Positions 1 through 11,474 of a DNA stretch of 64,000 nucleotides are shown in pieces. The DNA is taken from the NCBI GenBank assembly GCA_029204225.1, contig CM055102.1:29795632-29859631 (forward strand), in the 5' to 3' direction. The notes under the pieces are model-generated. The model had not been told where the DNA came from and ran no database searches. It saw nothing but the letters and a program-made list of their open reading frames with translations. Positions within the stretch are counted from its first letter, which is position 1. Each line of letters starts with the position of its first letter. Source of the DNA: Diphasiastrum complanatum (lineage: Eukaryota > Streptophyta > Lycopodiopsida > Lycopodiales > Lycopodiaceae). A program made the position numbers and the translations under genes.

Positions 1-361
1 GAGAAGTGTCCTCCACCCATGCCATCATGTGAAAACATGATTAGATCTGGTACTTCATGCGGTAAAACACATCTTTGTAAAATATTATCTGATCCACGAC
101 GATACAATTGTCCTGCAACTAATTGATAAGGTTTAGCCTTATGAATCAATTGTCTTTTCTATACTTTTGTCAAAGAGTCATTCAGTTGTCCTAGCATCAG
201 GTACTCAACAATATCTGTCGCCCACTCAGGTACTGCTTCAACATAGAACACTTTTCCATCTGTTTCTATTGGGTCTTCCCAAGTTTCTCAAACTCATTGA
301 GAATCATTTCTGCAATAGCATTGGCATTCATTGATGCAATAGTGGTGGATGTCGTAGTAGT

Positions 362-946
362 CTACCCTGCTATATAAGGCAACATACTGACATTCGGCTC
401 ATCATTTGAATCTTCATCCTCCTCCCGAATTGCATCATCCATCGTATTTTGCAAAAGTGCGTACTCATTATGGCGTTTCAGTTCACGTCTGATCCGTTTA
501 GGTAGACTTGACAAGAACCACATAATCATGGCATTTTCATTAATCAGCTCAGGCTCACATTCAAATCTAAGACGTTTCACCCTTTCAATGTAATCTCGAA
601 CCATTTCCCGCTTTCCCATTTTAATTTTACTCAAAAGTAGGAAAGGGTCTTCCATAAACTTCCGCAGTTTGAACTGTGTGATAAGGGCTCGTTTAACAAC
701 CTCCCAATCTGTATGCTCAATTTCATCTTGGTTGGCTGTGTCTGTTAAGGCCATATGAAACAACTTAAGTTTATCTTGAGGATAGATCTCACCATAGACC
801 TCACAGGATTCAGTATAGATATGAAGAAATCTAACTGGATCTGTTAGTCCATTATATTTGGGTAGATCCAATCGGGGTGCTCTTCTAGCAATAATTGGAT
901 TAACCTCCTGTGGAGCACCTCCAAGAGCAGCTCCAGGGGTAGCCAT
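362..946 (-). CDS. gypsy gag (retrotrans_gag) frame in a fossil element
   Basis: A frame of 194 codons matching the plant Ty3/gypsy capsid (retrotrans_gag) domain: a start rich in Pro/Ala, the LPKYNG..DPVRFLH motif typical of the domain start, then W..VKRALITQF and VRDYIERVKRLR in the usual order, ending in an acidic stretch. No zinc knuckle is visible in this frame. It lies between the element leader and integrase-like sequence. It belongs to a fossil copy and is not a host gene. Confidence 0.75.
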   Translation of the reverse strand: MATPGAALGGAPQEVNPIIARRAPRLDLPKYNGLTDPVRFLHIYTESCEVYGEIYPQDKLKLFHMALTDTANQDEIEHTDWEVVKRALITQFKLRKFMEDPFLLLSKIKMGKREMVRDYIERVKRLRFECEPELINENAMIMWFLSSLPKRIRRELKRHNEYALLQNTMDDAIREEDEDSNDEPNVSMLPYIAG

Positions 947-2163
947 CTTACAAACTTAGATCAAATCGATAATGTGATTGGATATAGATTTTTCCAAAAA
1001 AAAAACTATCTCAGATTAGATCTGCTAGCTCAATTTTCACTTTTCAAGAATCTGATTCTATATGATGAAAAACTACCCAAAATTTGATCAATTGATACTT
1101 TTCAAAAATGATAAATCTCTCATATTCTAATTCAGAATATATCAGATTTGATCCAAATTTTGACAAAGACTTGATCTGGAAAATTAGAAACTAAAAATAG
1201 GACTGGCGAAGATTCTCTAGGCGAAGGTTGTCTTAACAAAGGTTCAACAGTGCTAGTTTGGGATAAAATCTCTCTGATCACTTTTCTGGCAATTTCTTGG
1301 GAAATAACCTTCGCCGACTTCTCAGTTGGAAGGTCTGACACAGATAAAATTATGGACAACCGGACGAAGGTTTCTGACACAAGAAAATACAATTTTTGTA
1401 ATCTAGCGAGGGTAAAAATCAAGATTTTTTGTGATCTGATCAAGATGAATCTTCGCCTAACTCAAAAATAGTAGTTTATCATAAATAGAATATTTTGGAA
1501 ACTCGACGAAGGTTATGGCGAAGGATCAAGAGTAATACTGGTAATTTTGCAAAAAAGTGACTTTTTTGACAAAAATATGACAATATGAAAATTGATCCTC
1601 TGGAAACCTTTCTATTTCTGGTATTATTCTTTGTCGACCTGGCAGTAGATAGATCTGAATCACATATAAACACAATGAATTGCGCGAAGGTTCTTTTTCA
1701 GTATTGTTTAGGGTTTTGATAATTTTTGGTGTTTTTTGGTGGTTTTTCTGATGTTTCTAGAAATCTGCTGGGAATTAATCTTCGCCCTTCAAACTGAAGG
1801 TTTTGTAAACAAAACCGAAGTCTGTCTACAACTCGGCAAAGGTTTCCTGAAAGTGGGTAAAACGTTCTGAGCTTTGATGACGCTTTTTGCCTCTTTTTGA
1901 TCAAATTTGACAGATTTGACCGATTTTTGTTATTTTCTCTGATATCTCAGATCCAAATGGATCTTAAGATTGGTGATCTAAATAGCTTTTCCTGTTTAAT
2001 AATTACATTAGATTTCAAACAAGAAAATCCACTCAAATCTAGCAAAATCAATCCCAAACTAACCCTACAATGCAGTTTTAACACTATTCATGCCACGACA
2101 AGATGCCTAATGCAAGCTAACCATCAACCAAAACATGCTGCAAACTGAAAAATTGGCGTAGCT
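947..2163 (-). other. gypsy leader with recurring CGAAGG motif
   Basis: Untranslated leader between the primer-binding site and gag. It is rich in A/T runs and carries many copies of a CGAAGG(TT)-like word on the plus strand (for example near 1208, 1364, 1504, 1516, 1684, 1842). The small open frames here are not convincing genes. Confidence 0.5.
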
Positions 2164-2183
2164 CCCCGACAACGGAGCCAAAA
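2164..2183 (-). promoter_or_regulatory. primer-binding site of the gypsy element
   Basis: On the minus strand this reads TTTGGCTCCGTTGTCGGGGA, directly after the LTR end. It is close to the TGGCGCCGTTGCCGGGGA primer site typical of plant Athila/Tat-type gypsy elements. Confidence 0.65.
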
Positions 2184-2184
2184 T

Positions 2185-2880
2185 TGTAGTGGGTTTCTTT
2201 CCTTGCCTAACCTGAATCCAAGATCTAGTCAATCTAGCATCAAAGAGACGGTGTTAGTTGTCACACGTAGGTTCGTTCCCATGAAAGCGATAATATAGTT
2301 CAGATTTTAACATGAATGGAGGATCTAACACTAACATCCATTAACACTAAGCATTAACACTACATCCATTAACTCTACTTCCATTAACTCTTAATCCACA
2401 ACAATGATAGAAACTTACTCTTCTCTCTCTCCCTTTCTCTCTCACAAAAAGCATAAGAAATCGCAATCCCAATAATGATCAAATCCAACAATTAGCAAAT
2501 ACCAAAGAAAGCATAAGAAATGGAGGAAAAGAGAGGAAGAGCAAGGACATTCATCAATCCATTTCTAAAGAGAACCAGTCTGCTTTATTGAAATGAGGAA
2601 ATGAACATCAAGAACAACTCGAGTTGGTCCTTTTTTATAGTAGAGAGGAGGACCCTGGCCTCTGAATCCTATTGGTCCAGTCTTGCCTCTCTTTTTATTC
2701 AAATTTAAAAAAGTGTGGGAACCATCAAAATTGGAGAGAAACCCAACTTTATTCACTAACTTGACAATTAGGCCCTGCGACATTAAAAGTTCCGCAAAAA
2801 GGCCTAAAGTCCTTTTATTGACTTTTAACTAATCAATCAAATAACTATGTGCCAAATCCCTCTCACTTAAAACCAACTCA
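2185..2880 (-). repeat. gypsy LTR
   Basis: About 696 bp. On the minus strand it begins TGAGTTGG and ends CCACTACA, immediately before the primer-binding site. It has a TATAAAA box near 2632-2640 and an AATAAA signal near 2582-2590, the expected order for promoter and polyadenylation in an LTR. The outer boundary was chosen from the TG..CA rule and is tentative. Confidence 0.6.
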
Positions 2881-3119
2881 ATATTGGTAGATCTGAATTG
2901 GATGTATGTATGAACTGGCAACTCGATGAAGGTTTATATGACTATTTGAATGAAGATTTGACTAAAATAGTGATTTTGTAGTCATTTTTCATCAAAAATT
3001 GAGTTTTGAAAACACTTTCCTTTCTCTTTTTTCTGATCTAATGACTTTTCTTACTTTTGCTCATCATTTTTTTCTTTTTTTGTTTTTCTTTTTAAATTGT
3101 CTTTTCCAAAAAAAAAACA
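2881..3119 (-). other. A/T-rich leader-like stretch
   Basis: Non-coding, A/T-rich, with one more copy of the GATGAAGGTTT word seen in the neighbouring gypsy leader. Probably part of the same gypsy family; nothing else is recognised. Confidence 0.3.
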
Positions 3120-4130
3120 GGACAACCAAATCGAACAATGATGTTCTCATATAAAATTTTTGCAGTAGATTTTGCATCCCTACACGAACTGCTCATGCTT
3201 CAACCCATTTGGTCATAGAATCTGTCGCTACAAAATGTATCTAGTTTGAGTACCTCTTGCTGTAGGATGAATAGGACCATTGTAATCAAGTCCCCATTTT
3301 TCAAACGGTACTTGTGCTAAAACCGGATGTAAAGACTTGTAATGTTGTTTCATAGGACAACGTGCAGGTTGACAAACATCACAAGACTGAATATACTTCT
3401 ATGTATCTTTATGAAGTGTAGACCACCAACATCTTGATTGCAAAAATTTTTGAACAATAATATCAGATAAAAAAATGTCCTCCTCCCATTCCATCATTAG
3501 AAAACATGATTAGATCAGGCACCTCATGTGGAAAAACACATCTTCTTAGAATACCATCAGCTCCACGGCGATACAATTGGCCAACAATCAATTGATAAGG
3601 TTATGCTTTTAAAATCAGTCGCCTCTATTAAACTTTGGACAAAGATTCACTTGGTTGACCCAACATCAAATATTCAACAATATTTTTTGCCCACTCAGGT
3701 ACTGCCTCAACATAGAATAACACAACATCTGGAAGCTCATCATCCACTTCAGTATTAACTGGTGTTTTTTTGTATCGTTGAGACATGATCCTAAAGATAA
3801 TGTTGTTTACCTTTTTAAACTATGACTCGGAAGTCAAATTTAGTCAATAATAATAACCATCTTGCAACGCGTCCCATATTGCATGTCTTGTTTACCAAGT
3901 ATAGCAAAGGTTGATGATCAATATAAAAAACAAAATGTGTAGCCATTAGATAATGTCAAAACTTTTTTACTAAAAGCACCATAGCTAACGCTTCTCGTTC
4001 TGTAGTTGAATAATTCATTTTCGCATCACTCATTTGTCGACTAGCAAATCTGATCGAAAAATCTTTCTTATACTCCTCCAGTTGTGTCAAGATCGATGCA
4101 ATAGCATATTTTGATGCATCATCTAGTTTG
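3120..4130 (-). mobile_element. Ty3/gypsy RNase H and integrase fossil
   Basis: Minus-strand translation gives gypsy RNase H text (FSIRFASRQMSDAKMNYSTT near 4000-4060), then integrase zinc-binding and core text such as KWGLDYNGPIHPTA near 3270-3300. The part at 3480-3760 is a diverged copy of bases 1-260. Broken, several breaks. Confidence 0.65.
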
Positions 4131-4513
4131 AACAACTTCCCTTGCCTTTTACCTTTTCCAATAAAGACATCCTTCCTTTTGATCATACAAGCATCTTCAT
4201 CAAACTCAACCTTGAGGCCTTTACTTAGCAATTGACTCACACTAAGCAAATTCTTGGTAATAGATGGAATAAACAAGACATCCTCCAAACGAACATTCCT
4301 ATTTGTAGAGAGAGAAATAGGAATTGTGCCAATCCCTTTGATTGCACACTCACCATCATTGGTCGTGTAGATCACCCTCTTGTCATCTCCATATGCCAAC
4401 AAAGAAGTGAAGTACTCTTTGTGAAAAGTCATGTGTGAACTTGCTCCACTATCAATCCACCATGGATCTAGATTGTCATAAATCGAGAGGACAGGCAGCA
4501 GAAGCTTGAGCAT
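3956..4513 (-). mobile_element. open frame spanning a copia/gypsy junction
   Basis: This 185-codon frame starts as a Ty1/copia protease and pre-integrase segment (WWIDSGASSHM active-site motif, then LEDVLFIPSITKNLLSVSQL) and changes at about 4130 into a Ty3/gypsy RNase H segment (DASKYAI..., FASRQMS, YSTTEREALAMV). The two halves come from different superfamilies, so the frame marks a join between two fossils and is not a gene. Confidence 0.7.
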
Positions 4514-6890
4514 AGGCCTGTAGGATCAAAACGCAACAGTTAGCAACAAAAATACTCAAGATGAATGATTCATACAAATTGTGCAAATGAACAATACAGT
4601 AGTGAGATAGAAAATTGCACTCTGATTAATATCAATAGTGAGTACAATGGCTTTGAAGTAATAACTTTAGTTTGTTGAGCATGATAATGTTGGCTACAGA
4701 AAAACTCTGATCATAATGAAAAATCTTATTATTTTCTTGGTTCAACTAGTAATATATATATATTTACAAGTGTGTCGGATTAACGGTCTTCAAGGGAATG
4801 GACTTACCAACAAATTGGTGGTAGGAACAGATTGGATGGATAATTTGGTGACGGTAGGAAAACATGATGAGGGCTTGGTGGAAGGGTGAAGGAATAGATA
4901 GTTCTACAGTTGCAGCCTTGGACCCTTGTTATGTCGAGCTTTGACCACCACTTGCTGGTTGAGGAGTTCGCTTTATTTTGAAGGTTCACGGTTGTCTTCA
5001 TCTTTCTTTTTCTGTAGCTCTTTCTTTTGAACCGTTACTTTTGGATCTCTTCGAGCTTCATAGGAGGGGATCCAATTATCATTGCTCCAGAGAGTTTCTT
5101 TTGATCAAGATCGATCTGACTCAACTGTTGCTTAAGTTTTGTCCTTTCCTCCTTAGCTTCTCTGCTTAATTTCTTATGTCTTCTAGTTGTTTCGCCTACT
5201 TCTTAAATCTTTTTCGGCTGATCAACCATGTAGGTGGTAGTTGGTCTCCGCAAGACATTTGCAATGATCTATCAGCTGCTTTGGTAAGACTATAAAAAAC
5301 TGGGGATTTCTTAGAAGAACAGTGAACTGATGATAAACAAACAGATGGAAGGGAGGGTGGTGGTGGTGGTGAAAACGGTAGATGGTGTGGGCGATAGGCA
5401 TGAGAATGGGTGCAGAAGTATGGCAAGAGGCTGGTTGAAGAAGGAGACTAATTTTCCAATGCTTGTGTTTCTCTTTCTGATGGATCTTCGTCGTGACTGG
5501 GGTACTTCTTCTGATTATGTCGCTTTGGATTGCCCATGTGCCTTCTTAGCCTTGTCGTTATCGTCTTTGGTTTTGTGACGTTGGTTGTCGATCTTGTTGA
5601 TGGTGTTGCTAGCAATGTGGCTACCCCAGAGGATGCCTACAAATCCACTCTCCCCCCCCCCCCTCCCCCCCTTCCCAAAAAAAAAAAATCTGTTGGTGGG
5701 GATGTTGTTACTGGTAATTGTTCATGCTCAAGATTGGATCGATGTGTGGAACACAAAGTTGAACATTTTGAACATGCAACTGGACTAAAGATTGAACAAA
5801 TTTTAACTAAATTTGTTTCGATCTTGCTATAGTTGACTCCAAAATTAATATGACAATGAGATACAAGAATCAACTCTAAAGTGACAAGGATTTTTCAATT
5901 CTAAGTATGCGCAAAGATCCTAGACTCTGTACAAGGTGATCTGAAGATGGATTGATGAATGAAAATGTGTTCTTGAGATGCTATATGGAAGGCTCTCGTG
6001 CAGTAGTTATTTCTCATGCAAAAATTAATCACACAAGGTTTATTGTACGTACATAGGCAAGTACCTTTTTCATTTAGTTATTTTGAGATAAATTATACAA
6101 ACTTGGAGTGAATGATGGAAGTGTGAGTGGCTAAGAACCAAAAAAATCAAGAGTATTGCTAGGATAGTTTTCATCCAGAGATTGGTCCACCCAAAAAGCT
6201 CCAACGAGGAAAGGACCCACATTGTCCTTACGTACATCGTTAATAAACTGTCCTCTTTGAGCTAAATATGATGCAGCCTAGGCATCCTTTGATTTTCTTT
6301 TCATTTTATGTTCCTTTTGGAATTGCTAATTGTCCTTGTCATAAGATTTGGTACCTATCGATTTCCCTTTTTAGCTATTGATTACCTCCCGTTTGGAAAC
6401 CTGACTTTTTGGATGCCTCATTTATCACTTTCCCGAATCCCCCTTGAGATTTCTCCTATAAGGGCTTTGATGGTCATAAAGTTGAGGGTTCATTCTCTAT
6501 GCCTTGATCTTGCTAATAAACGAGTTACTCATGGTATAGAGCGGTATGGCATTCTCTCTTTCATTTTTTCTTAGATCACACATGAAATTATCCACCAAGT
6601 TACACTCACTCGTTCATCTTCGCCTTGAGGGTCTCCTAAAAGTCCTTGATATTAGTCTTCTTTTACTGAGTAGGGGTGGTGACAATCCCTTGGGTATTTT
6701 TGGTTAAACATTTGCTACTTTGTCCCCATTAAAGTTTAACTCCTAAGATGGGTTTTTCCAAGTCAAAAAGTGTGTCGAGGAGTTTTGCGTCCTCTAGTTC
6801 CCGGGAATTTCATTTTTTAGAAATCTTGGGGACATATTATTTAAGAAACGACCTTGTTTGGGTTGTTAGACTACTCGCGCGTCCTGCCAT
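4514..6890. other. unassigned intergenic stretch
   Basis: No gene or transposon is recognised here. There is a C-rich/A-rich homopolymer patch at about 5650-5690. Short open frames on both strands overlap one another and show no family motif. Confidence 0.4.
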
Positions 6891-6894
6891 AACC

Positions 6895-7460
6895 CCAAAC
6901 TGTCGCTTATTTTTGCTTTTTCGAGTTTTGGACACCTTCGTGTTTTTTGCTTTTTCGAACCCTAAAATTGTCGCGTTTTTGCTGTTTTTCTCGAGCAGAC
7001 CAACTTTTCACCAGAACCTTCAGGTTTTAGCCTCTTTTTCCATCAGTTTTTTGCCTTAAAGTTTTTGCCTCTTTTTTAATCAGGTTTTCACGTTTTGTCT
7101 CATTTTTCGCTTTTTTATCATAACCCTAAATTGTCGCATTCTTCGCTTTCTTACCATAACCTAAATTGTCGCATTCTTCGCTTTTTTAACATAACCCTAA
7201 ATCGTCGCATTCTTCACTTTTTCACCAAAACCCCAAATTGTTGCATTCTTCGCTTTTTCACCATAACCCTAAATTGTCGCATTTTTCGCTTTTTGCCATA
7301 ACTCTAAACTGTCGTTTTTTTTCGCTTTTTCGGGTTTTGGCCACCTTCGCGTTTTTGGCTTTTTCAAACCCTAAAACAGTCGCGTTTTTTGCTTTTCTTA
7401 ACCACCCTAAACCTTCGCATTTTTCATTTTTTATCTTGACCTTCAGGTTTTTCATTTTTT
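6895..7460 (+). repeat. minisatellite, ~36-bp unit with AACCCTAAA
   Basis: From about 7100 to 7310 there are six successive units of about 36 bp, each with TCGCATTCTTCGCTTTTT followed by ATAACCCTAAATTG. The flanks at 6890-6990 and 7290-7400 are two copies of a longer related block (CTTTTTCGRGTTTTGGNCACCTTCG...AACCCTAAAA). Each unit carries the telomere-like string AACCCTAAA. The open frames here (repeated Phe/His/Leu text) are by-products of the repeat. Confidence 0.75.
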
Positions 7461-7694
7461 TGTTATTTAAGTTGACATGTTTTTCGTTTTTCGGGAATTT
7501 CTGATCTTCAAAATTTTTTGGATACTAGAAACTTTTTGGTTTTTTTGAAAATTTCTCGTTTTCGGGAATTTTTACGTTTTTTCAAGATTTCTGCAAAACT
7601 TGCTTTTAAAAAAAAATCAAAAATAAAATCAAAAATAAAAAATCCAAAAACACTAGAAACTCATACAATCAAGCGTTTTAAGCCATTTAGTTTG

Positions 7695-8391
7695 TGTGAA
7701 GAATTGCCAAAAAATTGGCAAATCTAGCTTGATAAAAAAACCATGTAGAATAGTGTAAATTGTGTACACAAGTGGTTCCCACACATGTGAGGCCATGATG
7801 CCACATGGGAAACCCATCCTAATGTAGGTTAGGTCAAGTCAAGAGAGTTGGTCATGTCTATTTGGTGGTCATCCCTACTTTATAGGACCTACACCTAAGT
7901 TTAAGGTGAAAATTTGACCAACTAGCTACCTACCAAGCATAACTCTAGGAAATAGACTAGAGTTTCATTTTAGGTCAAGGAGAGTGAGTTAACTTCCTTA
8001 TTACATGCTGGAAATCCACCTAACTTCAAGAAGGAAGTCGAATTTGCTATGTATTCCCTCTCTCCATAGTGAGAAGATAGAAAATTTTTGGAGCTCATTG
8101 GCAATCTCAAGCTAGTGAATACATTGAGTTTTTGTGATCCAAATGAAACCAAATCAATTTCTACTTGTTTCTCAGGTTGAAGGCCATACTAAAGCCTGTA
8201 GTACACACGTGTGGGCTCGGATTTCAATGTTTATCAATGCTTTTGATTGTTAATGCTTGTTGTTTGTCAAATTGCCAATCTAGATCAACTTTTTGTGTCT
8301 AGTTTTTTGATAGATTGTTAAGCAGGCATCCAATCACTCTTGTGGATCTTTTGTAGATCCATTTATGGTCCTAAAGTACAGTACTTTCACA
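7695..8391 (+). repeat. 5' LTR of the gag-only copia
   Basis: Begins TGTGAAGAATTGCC and ends ACTTTCACA; matched along its whole length by 11475-12174. Confidence 0.9.
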
Positions 8392-8404
8392 TGGTATCAG
8401 AGCC
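8392..8404 (+). promoter_or_regulatory. copia primer-binding site
   Basis: TGGTATCAGAGCC directly follows the LTR end. It is complementary to the 3' end of initiator methionine tRNA, the standard plant copia primer. Confidence 0.9.
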
Positions 8405-9172
8405 AAGTACAAGAGCATAAGCCATTGATCTAATGCCAATCCATTTTTAGCAAGTTTTGGTGCTAAAAACTAGTATTGAGAGGGCAAGCTAGAATCTTGA
8501 TTTTGGTGAGGAGATTTGATCCCAAACTTGGTAGGGGTCCAAATCCGTACTGTCCACATGTGTGGGCACCTCTGAACCTGCATTTAATGCATGGTATTCA
8601 TTTGATCCAAAAAAATTCAATTTGTGAGCTATTGGTGTAATTTTTGGTGGAGATCCTAGGATAATCTACCAAGATTATTTGCCATTGATTAGATTTGAAT
8701 TTGTTTCATGGAATCTAATTAATCTAGTCTGAGTTCAAGTCCTATTAAGGTTAAAAACAGGTCTTGAAAGTACACCAAGAAGGAAGAAAGAGATTAAGTC
8801 ATTTTTTTGTCCAAAAATAGCCAAAATTGGCAAGATTTGATTGTAAGTAGATTTCACATCATCTTATCTTCATTCCAACTTTTTGAGGGAGTGCTAGAAC
8901 TGAGATTATAAGTCCATTTGTTGGATTATAAATCTAATTTGAGTGAAAAACTACAAGAGAGAGACCTTAGTGAGTTTCTAGAGACAATCAAATCCATTTC
9001 TTGGCAAGATTTGTTTGAAAGTAGTTTTCACTTCATCTTATCTTCATTCCAGCTTTGTGAGGGAGTGATAGAACTGTGATTATAAGTCCATTTGTTGGAT
9101 TAGAAATCAAATTTGAGTGAAACACTGCAAGTGTGAGACCTTTGTGAGTTTCAAGTCAATCAAATCTATTTC

Positions 9173-10130
9173 TTGTTTGTAGAAGTCACTAGTAAGATGG
9201 GATCTGCTGGAGCATACCTTCTAGAAGCTAGTGAGAGGTTGAATTCTACAAATTATGCTATTTGGAAGGTTAGAATGGAGTCACTCTTAGTGCTCCAAGA
9301 CCTTTATGAGTTCTTGATTGAAGATGAAGATGAACCTCTAGGTGCACAGGAGTTAGCTAGATACAAGAAGAGATATAGGCTTGCACTTCATTGTGTGAAG
9401 ATGAATGTGAGCAATGATTTGTTGAGAGAAGTATCAGCTTGTACATTCTAAAGAGGCTTGGGAGTCTTTAAAATCAATCTATGAGTCTAGCAACACTTCT
9501 AGAGTTCTTATGCTTAGAAATCAAATTTTGCAAAGCATGAGGAGAAGTGAGGAGAGTGCACATGATTATGTACTTAGAATCAAGTCTCTAAATAGGGAGT
9601 TGGCTTCCATTGGAGAGAAGATTCATGATGGAGAGCTTGTACAAATTGTCCTTAATGGTCTAGGAGATGACTTTGCAAATTTGGTCCAAAGTTTTGCCAT
9701 CCAAGACACTTTGCCAACTATAGAAAAACTTCACAGTGTATTAGTGGCTGAAGAGTGTAGGATGCTCCATGCAAAATCTAGGATGAGTTCCTTGTCATTG
9801 CAGGATGGTGATGAGAAAGCCAATTTCTCATTCAAGGGCAAAAAGAAGACCAATGGAAAGAAGAAGCATCCAAAGGAGGCCAAAGAAGAGGATGATGTAT
9901 CAAGCTCAAAGGACAAGTCAAAGCAAAAATGCTTCTTTTGTGGAAGGAAGGGGCATTATGCATCTGAATGCTACAAGAGGCTAAGAGCACAAGTGGAGGA
10001 GGACAAACAAGGAAACCTTGCAAAGGAGGAGGAGGATGAAGTAGATGTATTCTTGATGGCCTCTACATCCTCACCAACAAGCAATAGCAATTCAAGAGAC
10101 AATTGGTGGATCGACAGTGGGGCTAGCTCT
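9173..10130 (+). CDS. copia gag and protease stub
   Basis: Gag of the UBN2/DUF4219 kind: RLNSTNYAIWKVRMESLL near the start, a helical capsid-like region, a basic/Lys-rich linker, and a zinc knuckle CFFCGRKGHYASEC (CX2CX4HX4C) at about 9930-9970. It ends in the protease active-site motif WWIDSGASSHMS at about 10105-10140. The coding text lies in more than one frame. Treated as fossil. Confidence 0.8.
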
Positions 10131-10713
10131 CACATGTCTTGTAGATGGTGTTGGCACCATCTCTTTGTGTCTAGAATCCTCAAAATGCATGGATCTAGAA
10201 AATGTCCTTTATGTACCATCAATCACCAGGAATATGCTTAGTGTTGGTTTACTCTTAGAAAGTGGTTTGGATGTCCACTTTAAGCATGGTGTTTGTTTCA
10301 TCTTGAAGAATGATGTTTGCATCGCAAAGGGATTTAAGCATGGAAGATTGTTTAAGTTGGAAGCTAGTGTTGCTTTTGAAAGAATGAGCTTGGCAAATGA
10401 GGAGATCACTCAAAAGGAGACCTTGGAAAAGTGTGATCTTGCTTGCATTGAGGAGGAGCATCAAAAGGAGGAAGATATTGAGGATCGGCCTCAAAGCATG
10501 AGAGTTCCAAGGGAGTCCTCAATGACAATGGCCGAGTCATCAAATTGCATGCAAATTGTCCATTCAAGTGTGCATCTTGCAAGGGTGGTGAGCATTGGAG
10601 AGTCTACTATCTTTGAATACTTTTTGGAAAGTATTAGTAGACATGAGGTGACTTGTTTCTTACCTTTAAGATCCATGGTGTTTATTACTTTGTATGACAA
10701 GACAATGAAATGA
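10117..10713 (+). CDS. copia pre-integrase region plus unknown tail
   Basis: A frame of about 198 codons. The first third is the copia protease/pre-integrase link (MDLENVLYVPSITRNMLSVG, then FKHGRLFKLEASVAF). The remaining text is Glu/Lys- and Ser-rich and matches no copia domain that I recognise. It sits where integrase and reverse transcriptase would be in a full element. Confidence 0.5.
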   Translation: MGLALTCLVDGVGTISLCLESSKCMDLENVLYVPSITRNMLSVGLLLESGLDVHFKHGVCFILKNDVCIAKGFKHGRLFKLEASVAFERMSLANEEITQKETLEKCDLACIEEEHQKEEDIEDRPQSMRVPRESSMTMAESSNCMQIVHSSVHLARVVSIGESTIFEYFLESISRHEVTCFLPLRSMVFITLYDKTMK

Positions 10714-10719
10714 GATGCT

Positions 10720-11415
10720 TTGAAATCTACATTTGTTGTTGATAAAGCAATTTCATTGGATAACTATTTTTGTAATAGTTTGAATAGAGTCATAAAAGAT
10801 GAAACATCATTTGCTTTGGAAATCTTTGTGTCCACATGCTTTGTGCATGATCATTCCAATGTAAGGACCAAAGATTATCCTATTTCAATGATAGGAATAA
10901 TGGTAGTGCTTTGCTCTTCAAGTAGAGATTGTAGAATCTACTTGTTTTCAACCAAAGAATTTGTCAATGGTGGAAATGTGATCTTTCAAGAGTGGAAGAT
11001 TTGTAAACTTGAAGAAGAACCTTTGGATCAACACATTATTCAATTCATTGATGTTTTGGAGTCAAGTCAAGTGGAGGATCAAGCTCAAGACCCGAGGACT
11101 CCAAGAAGAATCTTGAGTATCAAGATGGAGCCATCTAGGCTCAATCATATGGATCAAGCAAGACAAGTTGTCTTTGGCAACATTATTTATGCACTAATAT
11201 TTTCATTGATGTATCTTCAAGTGCACAAAATGCCTTGGAATCCATGGCTTGGCATGATGTTTAGTTTTGAAGTGTGCTACATGTATATAGACACATTTAT
11301 GGAACATCTTGTAAGGGATCCTCTAAGAGGTGGTGAAAGATCCTTTATGGACATCATTCTCTACTGGAGTCTCAAAAGTTCTTTGTTTGTAGCTGGATTT
11401 TTTAGACACTTCTAA
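10720..11415 (+). CDS. open frame of unknown nature in the gag-only copia
   Basis: About 231 codons, no recognised family. The C-terminal third is hydrophobic and could form one or two membrane segments (around IIYALIFSLMYL and WLGMMFSFEVCYMYI). It ends just before the polypurine tract. It may be captured sequence or scrambled pol; no function is proposed. Confidence 0.35.
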   Translation: MKSTFVVDKAISLDNYFCNSLNRVIKDETSFALEIFVSTCFVHDHSNVRTKDYPISMIGIMVVLCSSSRDCRIYLFSTKEFVNGGNVIFQEWKICKLEEEPLDQHIIQFIDVLESSQVEDQAQDPRTPRRILSIKMEPSRLNHMDQARQVVFGNIIYALIFSLMYLQVHKMPWNPWLGMMFSFEVCYMYIDTFMEHLVRDPLRGGERSFMDIILYWSLKSSLFVAGFFRHF

Positions 11416-11462
11416 AAGCTTTCATTCATCTATCAAGAGAGTTGTAAATAGATCAAGCTAAA

Positions 11463-11474
11463 TTTGAGGAGGAG
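11463..11474 (+). promoter_or_regulatory. polypurine tract
   Basis: TTTGAGGAGGAG directly before the 3' LTR start TGTGAAG; the usual plus-strand primer position. Confidence 0.8.

Larger units (their letters stand above)
1..2880 (-). mobile_element. Ty3/gypsy retroelement fossil, 5' part
   Basis: Fossil LTR retrotransposon on the minus strand that runs off the left edge of the window. Reading from its 5' end it has an LTR (2185-2880), a primer-binding site (2164-2183), a long leader, a gag frame (362-946), and then directly integrase-type sequence (about 1-260) of the H2C2/core kind. The integrase portion is closely similar to a second copy at 3480-3760, so two related gypsy copies lie side by side. 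It is broken and lacks much of the usual pol order. The lineage is uncertain; the primer site resembles that used by Athila/Tat-type elements. Confidence 0.75.

Noticed and set aside
5330-5832. Possible small host gene on the plus strand
   Set aside because: Several overlapping short frames run through a C/A homopolymer patch; no family motif and no splice structure.
7095-7504. Phe/His-rich frames
   Set aside because: Produced by the 36-bp minisatellite; the repeated text follows the DNA repeat unit.
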